Assembly (NCBI RefSeq): GCF_000374925.1
Contig: NZ_KB895547.1
Location: 131,014-195,013 of the forward strand
Direction of reading: 5' to 3'
DNA length: 64,000 nt
Source of the DNA: Arthrobacter sp. 131MFCol6.1
GTDB taxonomy: Bacteria; Actinomycetota; Actinomycetes; Actinomycetales; Micrococcaceae
Positions 1 through 7,867 of this stretch are shown here, one piece after another (within the stretch, counting starts at the first letter, position 1; each line of letters begins with the position of its first letter). The notes beneath the pieces are model-generated. The model worked only from the letters and a program-made list of their open reading frames with translations, searched no databases and was not told the DNA's origin. Both the position numbers and the translations under genes were made by a program.

Positions 1-353
1 TGACGGGCGCCCCGCCGTCGGCATGGCAAGGGTTCCCGAATTGACGAAGATGGCCGCTAAGCCTGGTCCCACAGCGGCCATCCCTGGCAAATGGTCCACC
101 ACGTACGGGACATCGGCCCGGGGATGCTGCAGGTGAGTGCCACCGGCGGCGGAGCGGGCGTGTAGCCGGGCGGGCCTTCCCGCCGGGCGCTTGGCCGGAC
201 GGGCGCCCCGCCGCCGGCATGGCAATGCCCCCGTCAGATAACGGGGGCATTGGCATTTGACTGAGGCTCGATTACGACGCCATGAAACGTGATTGCGGCT
301 TGATACTGCACCCTCATGCCGGGCACGACAGCGCGCTCCGACGCGGGTCCCTG
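1..353. other. Intergenic stretch with a 28-bp direct repeat
   Basis: I find no gene I can support here. A 28-bp sequence at 2-29 (beginning gacgggcgcc) recurs at 198-225 with one mismatch, about 196 bp apart. A hairpin follows immediately (next entry). A short plus-strand open frame at 61-165 ends in TAG but has no convincing start or ribosome binding site, so I do not call it. Confidence 0.5.
224..251. terminator. Hairpin downstream of lsr2
   Basis: Eleven-base arms (aatgcccccgt at 224-234 and its exact complement at 241-251) surround a six-base loop. It lies about 100 bases past the lsr2 stop and could end lsr2 transcription. There is no U-tract on the lsr2 strand, so the terminator role is inferred from position and stem only. 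Confidence 0.45.
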
Positions 354-680
354 CTAGGAATTGGCCTTTTGGTAAGCTTCCTGAATTTCAGCCTGGATAC
401 GTCCGCGGCTGTTTACCGCATAGCCGTTGTCCCGTGCCCACTGACGGATCTGGGCAGAGTCCTGATTCCGTCCGCTGGAAATTTTCGTTCGCGTGGCGCG
501 TCCGCTTGACGTTTTGCGCGCGTGCGTTACAAATCGTTCCACCGCGGAGCGCAGTTCTGAAGCATTGCTTGACGACAGGTCTATTTCGTAGCTGACGCCG
601 TCAAGGCCAAACCGGACAGTTTCGTCCGCGGATCCCCCATCCAGATCATCAACGAGGATGATTTTTACTTTCTGTGCCAT
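354..680 (-). CDS. lsr2: Lsr2 nucleoid-associated xenogeneic silencer
   Basis: This is a 108-residue protein of normal Lsr2 length. Lsr2 is the actinobacterial H-NS analogue, which coats and bridges AT-rich DNA and silences foreign genes. The N-terminal dimerisation half (from MAQKVKIILVDDLDGG) and the C-terminal DNA-binding helix pair (IRQWARDNGYAVN) are visible. The AT-minor-groove RGR motif is at residues 92-94, followed by the usual IQAEIQEAY tail. I chose the ATG at 680 because a GAAAGAGAG ribosome site precedes it and family members start MAxKV. A longer frame to 698 adds only MERESF. The lsr2-lysS neighbourhood is the same as in mycobacteria. Confidence 0.96.
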   Translation of the reverse strand: MAQKVKIILVDDLDGGSADETVRFGLDGVSYEIDLSSSNASELRSAVERFVTHARKTSSGRATRTKISSGRNQDSAQIRQWARDNGYAVNSRGRIQAEIQEAYQKANS

Positions 681-736
681 AAAGGACTCTCTTTCCAAAG
701 ATCGAGCGTTTAGAAAAGCAGGATGTATCTGGAATA

Positions 737-766
737 AGTATCCTCCGCGTTACAGCAGGGAGTCAA
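737..766 (-). promoter_or_regulatory. Candidate sigma-A promoter of lsr2
   Basis: On the minus strand, TTGACT (-35, 761-766) and GATACT (-10, 737-742) are separated by 18 bases, about 55 bases upstream of the lsr2 ATG. The surrounding 681-834 is locally richer in A and T than the genes. This is a sequence match only. Confidence 0.55.
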
Positions 767-834
767 AGCGCAAAACTCTGTCCAAAGGAAAACTACAGGC
801 GGCAATAGGGAACTATTACTTCTTTCCCGGGCAA

Positions 835-1005
835 TTAGCTTCCCGGGGTCCCGGAATCCTGTCCTTTGGCCCTAGTTTCGGCTTCGGCATGGGCGCGGGC
901 TTCTGCCTGCCGCTCTGATTTGTCGGCATTGAATATGGATTTCATGGCAAACCAGAAAAGCAGGCCCACCACGATGGGGGGCAGCAATACGGCGATATAG
1001 TCCAC
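835..1005 (-). CDS. Small single-pass membrane protein between lysS and lsr2
   Basis: This is a 56-residue reading frame starting GTG, two bases after the lysS stop, with an AAGGACAC ribosome site inside the lysS end. Residues 4-20 (IAVLLPPIVVGLLFWFA) form one transmembrane segment. A charged Ala/Glu/Arg helix (about 28-47) follows, then a short Gly/Ser tail. The tight spacing suggests co-transcription and translational coupling with lysS. I cannot assign a function. The small-membrane-protein design could mean partner binding or membrane tethering, but that is inference. The hydrophobic-then-charged layout and its position argue that it is a real gene. Confidence 0.75.
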   Translation of the reverse strand: MDYIAVLLPPIVVGLLFWFAMKSIFNADKSERQAEARAHAEAETRAKGQDSGTPGS

Positions 1006-1007
1006 GC

Positions 1008-2540
1008 TCAGTGTCCTTCGGGCTTCAACAGGGGGAAGAGAATCGTTTCGCGGATGCCGGCTCCGGTGAAGAGCATCACGAGCCGGTCGATGCCGAGGCC
1101 GATCCCGCCCATGGGCGGTGCGCCGTACTCGAGCGCACGGAGGAAGTCTTCGTCCAGCTGCATTGCCTCCACGTCACCGGCGGCGGAGCGGCGGGACTGT
1201 TCGGTGAGGCGTTCGCGCTGGATCACCGGGTCAATCAGTTCGGAGAACGCTGTGCCCCGTTCCATGCCGCCGATGATGAGGTCCCAGGCCTCGATCAGCC
1301 GGCCGTCTTCGCGGTGCTGGCGGGCCAGCGGCTGAGCGGACGGCGGATAGTCGTAGACGAAGGTGGGGTTGAGCAAAGTCGGCTCCACCAGTTCGCCGAA
1401 GAGTTCGACGACGAGCTTCTCGGCTTCCCAGGCGGCGTCGACCTTGACCTCGTGCTTGGCAGCCAGCTCCAGCAGCTCGGCAACCGGGGTGTCGGGGGTT
1501 ACTTCCTGGCCCACGAAGTCGGACAGTCCCGGGTAGACAGCCAGCCAGGTCCAGTCGCCGTCGAGGTTGATCTCCCCGGCTTCGGTCTGCAGCACGCGGC
1601 CCACACCGGCGGCGTCGGCGGCATCCAGGATGATTTCCTTGATCCGGTCCGCCATGACGAACTGGTCTGCCCACGCCTCGTAGGACTCCAAAGTGGTGAA
1701 CTCGGGGCTGTGCGTGGAGTCCACGCCTTCGTTGCGGAAGACCCGGCCCATGTCGTAGACCCGGTCGATCCCGCCGACCACCGTGCGCTTGAGGTAGAGC
1801 TCGGTGGCGATGCGCAGCGTCATTTTCTGGTCGAAGGCGTTCATGTGCGTCTCGAAGGGACGGGCCGTCGCGCCGCCGTGAACCAGCTGCAGCATGGGGG
1901 TTTCCACCTCGACGTAGCCCTGGCGGTGCAGGGTTTCGCGGATGGAGCGGGTGATCGCGGCGCGGGTGTAAACCATCTCGCGGGCTTCGTCGCGGACAAT
2001 GAGGTCCACGTAGCGCTGGCGGACACGCGTTTCTTCACTCAGCCCGGCGTGCAGCACGGGCAGCGGGCGCAGCGCCTTCGAGGCCATGGTCCAGGAATCC
2101 GCCATGACGGAGAGTTCGCCGCGGCGTGAGGAGATGACCTCGCCCTTGATGAAGACGTGGTCGCCGAGGTCCACGAGGGACTTCCACTCCGCGAGCGCCT
2201 CCTCACCGATGTTGGCCAGGCTCAGCATGACCTGCAGCCGTACGGCCTTGCCGTCCAGGCCGCCCTCCTGGAGGGTGGCGAAGCAGAGTTTGCCCGTATT
2301 GCGGATGAAGACGATCCGGCCGGTCACGCCGACGGCGTCGCCGGTGGTTTCATCGGCCTGCAGGTAGGCGTATTTCTCCCGGATTTCCGTGAGCGAGTGC
2401 GTGCGTTCGACACCCACCGGATATGCCTCGACGCCGCGTTCGATCAGCTTGGCGCGCTTCTCCATGCGGATGCGGGTCTGTTCGCTGGCGTCGTGCGGCT
2501 CGGCGGCGGTGTTCGGGGCGGGGGTGTTTTGGGAAGTCAC
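1008..2540 (-). CDS. lysS: Lysyl-tRNA synthetase, class II
   Basis: This enzyme charges tRNA-Lys with lysine in the cytoplasm. The 510-residue product has the standard layout: an N-terminal OB-fold anticodon-binding domain (about 70-160, with GRIVFIRNTGKL), then the class II catalytic core. Motif 2 is FRNEG (268-272) with the following HSPEFTTLE, and motif 3 is GIGLGIDRLVMLF (about 479-491). The lysine-pocket sequence RIATELYLKR is present. I start at the GTG at 2540 (VTSQNTPAP). The frame continues upstream, but that part runs over the divergent hydrolase gene and has no family similarity. The downstream small membrane gene is 2 bases away. Confidence 0.96.
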   Translation of the reverse strand: MTSQNTPAPNTAAEPHDASEQTRIRMEKRAKLIERGVEAYPVGVERTHSLTEIREKYAYLQADETTGDAVGVTGRIVFIRNTGKLCFATLQEGGLDGKAVRLQVMLSLANIGEEALAEWKSLVDLGDHVFIKGEVISSRRGELSVMADSWTMASKALRPLPVLHAGLSEETRVRQRYVDLIVRDEAREMVYTRAAITRSIRETLHRQGYVEVETPMLQLVHGGATARPFETHMNAFDQKMTLRIATELYLKRTVVGGIDRVYDMGRVFRNEGVDSTHSPEFTTLESYEAWADQFVMADRIKEIILDAADAAGVGRVLQTEAGEINLDGDWTWLAVYPGLSDFVGQEVTPDTPVAELLELAAKHEVKVDAAWEAEKLVVELFGELVEPTLLNPTFVYDYPPSAQPLARQHREDGRLIEAWDLIIGGMERGTAFSELIDPVIQRERLTEQSRRSAAGDVEAMQLDEDFLRALEYGAPPMGGIGLGIDRLVMLFTGAGIRETILFPLLKPEGH

Positions 2541-2640
2541 AATCCCCAAGTTTACCGTCGATTTGCGTCCGGAAAGGTCCCGGCCCGGTTCTGCCCGGGC
2601 GGCAGCCAGACGGACGGGTGGCGGGAATAGACTCGAAGTT

Positions 2641-3618
2641 GTGGAGACATGGACAGTGAGGACCGACGACGGCAACGGACACCTTGAGCTGCACACCATC
2701 CGTCCGGCGGGGCATGCACCGGGCAGAGCAGCAGCGTCAGACGCCGCCGTGGCGGCCCGCGGCAAAGGATCCGGCATCGTCGTCGTGCACGGGACACTTA
2801 TCACCGATGCGCTCTACCGGTCCTTTGCCCGAAAACTTTGCCGGCTGCTGGAGCAGCCGGTGCACTGCTACAACCGCCGGGGTCGCGCCGGTTCCTCGCA
2901 CCAGCCGGCCGACTATTCCGCCGCGACCGAGGTGGCCGACCTGGCAACCGTGCTCCGCGAGACCGGCGCCAGCGACGTCGTGGCCCACAGCTATGGCGGG
3001 TTCGTGGCCCTCGAGGCCGCCCGGAGCCTGCCGATTCGCAGGATGGTGACTTACGACGCCGCCGTGAGCCTCTCCGGGAACCTCACCCGGCGCTGGCGGC
3101 CCGAACTGGAAAAGTCCGTGGCTGCGGGCGAGCTCGACCACGCCTGGGCGCATTTGGTGCAAGGCCTGGAGACGGCCGGTCCGGTATCCATGCTGCCCCT
3201 GGGCGCGCTGCGCATGCTCAGCATCCTCTCGGCCCGGACCAGGCTCGGCGCCGAAATGCGGCAGCTGCTGCCCACGGCCGTCGCCGAAATGCGCGCCGTA
3301 CTGGATGCCGACGCCGAACTTGAGGATTTTGCCGCCATCACCACCCCCACCCTCATGCTCAGCGGCGGCTGGAGCCCCGGCTACTTCGCCGAGACGAGCC
3401 ACCAGCTTGCCGACGCCGTCCCCGCGGTCAGCTTCGCCGTGGTCCCCGGGCAGCTCCACGAAGGCCCCATCCGGCCGGGAAGCCGGCTGGCCCTGCGCAC
3501 GGCCCGGTTCCTCCGCGGCGGACCCGGGGCTGCGGCCCCGCCGCCCGTCAGCCTGGCCGGCAGCCTTGCAGCCGCGGGCGTGCCGGCCCGGTGGCGGCGG
3601 AGCGGGCCCGGCCGCTGA
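2641..3618 (+). CDS. Alpha/beta hydrolase, copy 1 of a paralogous pair
   Basis: This is a cytoplasmic alpha/beta-hydrolase-fold protein of 325 residues with no signal peptide. The nucleophile elbow is AHSYGG (Ser117), and a late VPGQLHEG supplies the likely catalytic His. It is clearly paralogous to the protein at 4429-5262: both share SGIVVV, a CYNRRGR/TFNRRGR block, the elbow, QGLETAG/KGLETGS and a PGxxHxG motif. The GTG at 2641 is chosen because it puts eight residues before the shared RT, exactly as in the paralogue. A proline/alanine-rich tail of about 35 residues is unique to this copy. Substrate is unknown; esterase or lipase-like activity is plausible. Confidence 0.85.
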   Translation: METWTVRTDDGNGHLELHTIRPAGHAPGRAAASDAAVAARGKGSGIVVVHGTLITDALYRSFARKLCRLLEQPVHCYNRRGRAGSSHQPADYSAATEVADLATVLRETGASDVVAHSYGGFVALEAARSLPIRRMVTYDAAVSLSGNLTRRWRPELEKSVAAGELDHAWAHLVQGLETAGPVSMLPLGALRMLSILSARTRLGAEMRQLLPTAVAEMRAVLDADAELEDFAAITTPTLMLSGGWSPGYFAETSHQLADAVPAVSFAVVPGQLHEGPIRPGSRLALRTARFLRGGPGAAAPPPVSLAGSLAAAGVPARWRRSGPGR

Positions 3619-3674
3619 GGGCGGCAACGCGACCGACCGCTAGAATCGGGGGCGACCCTTTCGAAAGGACCCCC

Positions 3675-4301
3675 TTGGCCAAGCTCTATTTCCGCTACGG
3701 CGCCATGAACTCCGGCAAATCTACGGGGCTGCTGCAGGCGGCGTTCAACTATGAGGAACGCGGCCAGCGGGTCCTGCTGGCCAAGCCGGACGTGGACACC
3801 AAGGGCGACTCCGACGTCGTGTCCCGCCTGGGCATGACCCGTTCGGTGGACTTCTTGATCCCCGCCGGCGCGTCGGCCCGCGCGCTTTTCACCGCCCAGG
3901 CCCACGGCGACGATCCCGACGCCCTGCTGCAGCACGTGGACACCCCGCCGGTGGCCTGCCTGCTGGTGGACGAGGCCCAGTTCCTGGAACCGGAGCAGGT
4001 GGACGACCTCTTCCGCATCGCGGTCCTGGACAACGTCCCCGTCCTCGCCTACGGCATCCGCACCGACTTCCGGACCCGCGCGTTCCCCGGTTCCCTGCGC
4101 CTGCTGGAGATCGCGCACACCCTCGAAGAGCTCAAGACCATCTGCCGCTGCGGACGGAAGGCCATCTTCAACACGCGCCGGATCGGGGACCACGTGGTGT
4201 TCGACGGGAACCAGGTTGCGATCGACGGCCAGGACGTCTGGTATGAGTCGCTCTGCGGCGCCTGCTACCTCGAGGTCTCCGGCGGCCGGCTGGGCAACTA
4301 G
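3675..4301 (+). CDS. tdk: Thymidine kinase, type II
   Basis: This enzyme phosphorylates thymidine to dTMP in pyrimidine salvage, using ATP. The 208-residue protein has the P-loop GAMNSGKS at residues 9-16, the Walker B-like LLVDEAQFLEPEQV, and a C-terminal zinc ribbon made of CRC and CGAC. The lasso loop, with DVWYESLC, is intact. It starts at TTG 3675, seven bases after an AAAGGA ribosome site; the family N-terminus (AKLYFRYGAMNSGKS) fits this start. It sits between two paralogous alpha/beta hydrolases on the same strand, a context with no obvious functional link. Confidence 0.94.
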   Translation: MAKLYFRYGAMNSGKSTGLLQAAFNYEERGQRVLLAKPDVDTKGDSDVVSRLGMTRSVDFLIPAGASARALFTAQAHGDDPDALLQHVDTPPVACLLVDEAQFLEPEQVDDLFRIAVLDNVPVLAYGIRTDFRTRAFPGSLRLLEIAHTLEELKTICRCGRKAIFNTRRIGDHVVFDGNQVAIDGQDVWYESLCGACYLEVSGGRLGN

Positions 4302-4325
4302 CGCAGGCGCAGCGCCGCTGCCGCG

Positions 4326-4409
4326 TCCTGCCCTGCCCTGCCCTGCACTGCACCGCACCGCACTGCACTGCGGCCATACTGCACTGCGGCGTACTGCACC
4401 GCGGCGCGG
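4326..4409 (+). repeat. Degenerate CTGCC/CTGCA/CCGCA pentamer tract
   Basis: Between tdk and the second hydrolase the sequence is almost wholly built of five-base words (ctgcc, ctgca, ccgca) followed by longer actgcactgcgg-like units. It ends about 20 bases before the hydrolase ATG, so changes in length could alter the spacing of any promoter there. No protein reading makes sense across it. Confidence 0.8.
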
Positions 4410-4428
4410 CCTCGGCTAGGCTCGGAGC

Positions 4429-5262
4429 ATGACCCGCGAGAACATCAGAACCCCCAACGGCGGAACGATCGAGCTTTTGAGCACGGGCGCCGAGCTCGCC
4501 TCGGCGGGTTCGGGCATCGTCGTCGTGCCGGCCTCAATGGTGACCGCCGCCGATTACACCCGTTTCGCGCAGAAACTCAGTGCGTCACTGGGCCGACCGG
4601 TGCACACCTTCAACCGTCGCGGCCGCGGCTCGTCCTCCCCGCAGCCTGAGGATTACACCCTGGACGTGGACATCCACGACCTCGACGCCGTCATGAAGCA
4701 CACCGCCAGCACGGACGTCTTCGGCCACAGCTTCGGCGGGGCGGTGGCCCTGCACGCGGCCCGCACCCTGCCGGTGGAACGGCTGGCCGTGTACGACCCC
4801 GCCGTGTCCGTCAACCACAGCGTCACGGCGGACTGGACACCCGAATACGAGCGGGCGACCGCAGCCGGCGACGACGACCGCGCCCTCGCCGTCCTGCTCA
4901 AGGGCCTGGAGACCGGCAGCGCCCTGTCCCGGATGCCGCTGTCCATGCTGACGCTGGCGAACAAGCTTTCGGCGGGCACTCCGATCGGCAAGCAGCTGCG
5001 CGACCTCATGCAGACCGGCGTTCGCGAGATCAAGGCGATCATCGCCGCGGACATGCCGGCCGAACCCTTCCTGGAACTGCCGCTGGAGACGCTGATCATT
5101 GTTGGCGAGAAGAGCCCGGCCTACTTCGGCGTGGCCTGCGCCCAGATCCACGATGTCCTCTCCGGCTCCAGCTATACGATCCTGCCGGGCATGGGACACG
5201 ACGGCGTCAACAAGGCGCCGGACAAGCTGATCGCCGAGCTGAGCGCGTTTTACTCGGGCTGA
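4429..5262 (+). CDS. Alpha/beta hydrolase, copy 2 of a paralogous pair
   Basis: This is a 277-residue alpha/beta-hydrolase-fold protein, cytoplasmic, with the nucleophile elbow GHSFGG (Ser101), an acid in the late strand (IIVGEKS region) and a terminal LPGMGHDG His. It aligns along its length with the 2641-3618 product, including the order RT, SGIVVV, NRRGRGSS and KGLETG. The pair therefore arose by duplication, now separated by tdk. The ATG start at 4429 follows GCTCGGAGC. The substrate cannot be told from sequence; the canonical GxSxG here against AxSxG in copy 1 hints at divergence of the pair. Confidence 0.87.
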   Translation: MTRENIRTPNGGTIELLSTGAELASAGSGIVVVPASMVTAADYTRFAQKLSASLGRPVHTFNRRGRGSSSPQPEDYTLDVDIHDLDAVMKHTASTDVFGHSFGGAVALHAARTLPVERLAVYDPAVSVNHSVTADWTPEYERATAAGDDDRALAVLLKGLETGSALSRMPLSMLTLANKLSAGTPIGKQLRDLMQTGVREIKAIIAADMPAEPFLELPLETLIIVGEKSPAYFGVACAQIHDVLSGSSYTILPGMGHDGVNKAPDKLIAELSAFYSG

Positions 5263-5283
5263 GCCCGCGTTGGTTGGCTACCC

Positions 5284-6783
5284 CTAGTGGGCGGCTGGGT
5301 GTGCCGCGCCTTCGGTTTTGCGCATCATGGAGGACAGCACGACGGCGGCGACGGCTATGACGGCCGCCGTCAGGAATGCCGCATGCATGCCGGCGACCAT
5401 GCCCGAGTTAGCGGCCACGAAGGCGTAGATCGAGACCAGGAGCGCCGTGCCGGCGGCGCCGGCCACCTGCTGCAGCGTGCTCATGATGGCCGAGCCGTGG
5501 GAGTACAGGTGCGGCGGCAGCGGGTTCAGCCCTGTGGTGAAGGCCGGGGTGAACAACAGCGCCAGGCCCAGGCTCAGTGCCACATGCAGGGCGATGATCC
5601 ACCCCAGCGGCGACGTGGCGTCCAGCATGGAGAACTGCCAGAGGGACAGCACCATCATGATCGAGCCGGTCACTGTCAGCGGCAGGGGCCCGACCCTGTC
5701 GAATACGCGGCCGATGAAGGGCCCCAGCAGGCCCATGGCCAGTCCGCCGGGCAGCAGGACCAGGCCGGTCTCAAGTGAGGTCAGGCCGCGGATCTCCTGC
5801 AGGTACAACGGCAGCAGGATCACCGCGCCGAACAGCGCGATCATGGCCACGACCAGCAGCAGCACAGACACGGTGAACATCCGGAAGGTGAAGGCGCGCA
5901 GGTCCAGCAGGGGGCCGTCGGTCTTCTGCAGCTTCAGCTGGCGCAGGACGAACGCTGCCAGGGCCAGCACGCCCACCGCCAGGGCCACCACGGCGGGGGT
6001 GCGGGATCCGCCCTGGCCGCCGCCGATCTGGCTCAGGCCGTACACCAGGCCGCCGAAAGCGGGGACCGTGAGCACCACGGAAAGGGCATCGAGCCGGGTC
6101 TTCTCGGTCTCACCGATGTTGGTCAGGTACCTGGCCCCGATGGCCAGCGCGGCGAGGGCGATCGGCAGCACGAAGACGAACATGAACCGCCAGGAAAAAT
6201 GCTGGAGGATCAGGCCGGAAACCGTGGGACCCAGTGCCGGCGCCACCGAAATGGCGATGCTGACGTTGCCCATGACGGCGCCGCGGCGTTCCAGCGGCAC
6301 CAGCGTGAGGATGGTGGTCATCAGGAGCGGCAGCATGATGGCGGTGCCGCCGGCCTGGACAATGCGGGCCAGCAGCAGGACTTCGAAGCCCGGCGCGAGG
6401 GCGGCCAGCAGCGTGCCGCCGGAGAACAGTCCCATGGCCAGCATGAACACGGCACGGGTGGTCAGCCGCTGCAGGATGAATCCGGTGGTGGGAATCACGA
6501 CGGCCATGGTGAGCATGAAACCTGTGGACAGCCACTGCACGGTGGGCGCATCGATGTTCAGGTCCACCATCAGCCGCTGCAGGGCCACGTTCATGATGGT
6601 CTCGTTGAGGATCACGACGAAGGTGGCCACCAGCAGCGTGGCGATGATGGCCACGGACTCCCGGGACATCTTTGCCGGCGCGGCGGGCGCGACCGGCGCC
6701 GCCGGCAGGTTCTGCGCGGGGACGGCGGGGGCAGCGCCCGGTGCGGGATCGCCAGAGGCGTTGGAAGAGACGTCTGTTGACAT
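5284..6783 (-). CDS. MFS drug-efflux transporter, DHA2 (EmrB/QacA/LmrB) family
   Basis: This is an inner-membrane proton-coupled exporter of 499 residues. A proline/alanine-rich cytoplasmic N-terminus (1-38) precedes about 14 hydrophobic segments, the number expected for DHA2 pumps. The family motifs NETIMNVALQ in the first helix and GPTVSGLI in the fifth are visible. The ATG at 6783 has a GAGGGA ribosome site. It lies downstream of panC on the same strand but is separated by a large palindrome (6884-6946) that may terminate panC, so it is probably a separate unit. LmrB-like lincosamide export is one possibility; the substrate is not deducible. Confidence 0.9.
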   Translation of the reverse strand: MSTDVSSNASGDPAPGAAPAVPAQNLPAAPVAPAAPAKMSRESVAIIATLLVATFVVILNETIMNVALQRLMVDLNIDAPTVQWLSTGFMLTMAVVIPTTGFILQRLTTRAVFMLAMGLFSGGTLLAALAPGFEVLLLARIVQAGGTAIMLPLLMTTILTLVPLERRGAVMGNVSIAISVAPALGPTVSGLILQHFSWRFMFVFVLPIALAALAIGARYLTNIGETEKTRLDALSVVLTVPAFGGLVYGLSQIGGGQGGSRTPAVVALAVGVLALAAFVLRQLKLQKTDGPLLDLRAFTFRMFTVSVLLLVVAMIALFGAVILLPLYLQEIRGLTSLETGLVLLPGGLAMGLLGPFIGRVFDRVGPLPLTVTGSIMMVLSLWQFSMLDATSPLGWIIALHVALSLGLALLFTPAFTTGLNPLPPHLYSHGSAIMSTLQQVAGAAGTALLVSIYAFVAANSGMVAGMHAAFLTAAVIAVAAVVLSSMMRKTEGAAHPAAH

Positions 6784-6883
6784 GGGAATTCCCTCAGGGA
6801 GTTTGGTGTGGGTCCGGCGAGCGTCGGCGCTGCTGCAGGTTGCAACAGTCTAAGGCCCGGGCGCATTCCCGTCACCGGAAAAC

Positions 6884-6946
6884 CAACGCGGGGTCAGTTA
6901 CCGCCCATCGGAGGCCGCGACATGGGCGGTAAGTGACCCCGCGTTG
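6884..6946. repeat. Long palindromic repeat, copy 1 (AACGCGGGGTC family)
   Basis: The left arm at 6884-6908 (caacgcggggtcagttaccg then cccat) pairs with the right arm at 6922-6946 in 24 of 25 positions, with a 13-base loop. It sits between the panC stop and the efflux gene. Related copies are at 21383-21443 and 61197-61259. On the panC strand it could act as a terminator, but no long U-tract follows. Confidence 0.9.
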
Positions 6947-6963
6947 TTTCTGGGGGTTGGGGG

Positions 6964-7866
6964 TTAGGAGTTCAGGGGCGCGTTGTCGATGAGGCGGACG
7001 GGGCCCACCGTGGCGGCGATGATCGCCAGCCCCTCGCCGCGGAACGGGGTGTCCCGGCAGTTCTCCGCGAGGGGCTCGAGGGTGCGCGGATCCACTACCT
7101 CGAAATAGTCCAGCTCCACGAGCGGCTGGGACCGGACGAGGGCCTGCGCGGATTCGACGTCCAGCGGCTCATGGGCGTTGGCGCGCGCCTCGATGAGCCG
7201 CAGCGCGCGGGAGAGCACCAGGGCCGCCTCGCGCTGGTCTTCGGAGAGGAAGCGGTTGCGGCTGGAGAGCGCCAGACCGTCGGCCGAGCGCACAATGGGC
7301 ACCGGCACGATCTCCACGGGGAAATTCAGGTCAGCCACCATGCGCTGGACCAGGGCCAGCTGCTGCGCGTCCTTCTGCCCGAAATAGGCGCGGTACGCGG
7401 GCTGGCCGCCACCGGGCAGGCCGGCACCAGGGATGCCGTAGTGGAGCAGTTTCGCGACGACGGTCAGCGCCCCGTCGAAGTGCCCAGGCCGGGACGCGCC
7501 TTCCCATTTTTCACCCAGGGGTCCCGCCGTGATCCGCACGAGGGGTGCCCCGCCGGGGTAGACCTCCTCGACACCCGGCGCGAACGCCAGGTCCACCCCT
7601 TCGGCGTCGAGCAGCGCGAGGTCGGCATCGAGGGTGCGCGGGTAGCGTTCCAGATCCGCGGCCTCGCCAAACTGCAGCGGGTTGACGAAAATGCTGGCCG
7701 CCACGACGTCGTTCTGGGCGACGGCCGTCCGGGCCAGCTGGGCATGTCCCTCGTGCAGGGCGCCCATGGTGGGCACGAGGCCCTGGGACGTGCCGCCTTT
7801 CTGCGCCAGCAGCCGGGCGCTTGCGGCGCGGAGCTGGGCCGCCGTGGTGACGAGTTGGATTGCCAT
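6964..7866 (-). CDS. panC: Pantothenate synthetase (pantoate-beta-alanine ligase)
   Basis: This enzyme joins pantoate and beta-alanine with ATP to make pantothenate, the precursor of coenzyme A. The 300-residue protein shows the nucleotidyltransferase signature [10 protein letters not shown] (32-41), FVNPLQFG for pantoate binding and the KMSKS-like SSRNRFL. Its ATG at 7866 lies one base after the stop of the upstream DUF2520 gene (TGACATG), so the two are translationally coupled. In mycobacteria panD and coaX follow panC; here they are absent and a palindrome and an efflux pump follow instead. panD must therefore lie elsewhere. Confidence 0.96.
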   Translation of the reverse strand: MAIQLVTTAAQLRAASARLLAQKGGTSQGLVPTMGALHEGHAQLARTAVAQNDVVAASIFVNPLQFGEAADLERYPRTLDADLALLDAEGVDLAFAPGVEEVYPGGAPLVRITAGPLGEKWEGASRPGHFDGALTVVAKLLHYGIPGAGLPGGGQPAYRAYFGQKDAQQLALVQRMVADLNFPVEIVPVPIVRSADGLALSSRNRFLSEDQREAALVLSRALRLIEARANAHEPLDVESAQALVRSQPLVELDYFEVVDPRTLEPLAENCRDTPFRGEGLAIIAATVGPVRLIDNAPLNS

Positions 7867-7867
7867 G

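Noticed and set aside
61..165. Possible 3' end of a plus-strand gene ending in TAG at 163
   Set aside because: A TAA at 58-60 closes the frame upstream, and no start with a ribosome site exists between.
1011..2129. Long open frame of 372 codons on the plus strand opposite lysS
   Set aside because: It is antisense to a strongly conserved lysS and has no family similarity. GC-rich third positions create such frames throughout the window, for example opposite the efflux pump, ftsH and the MBL gene.
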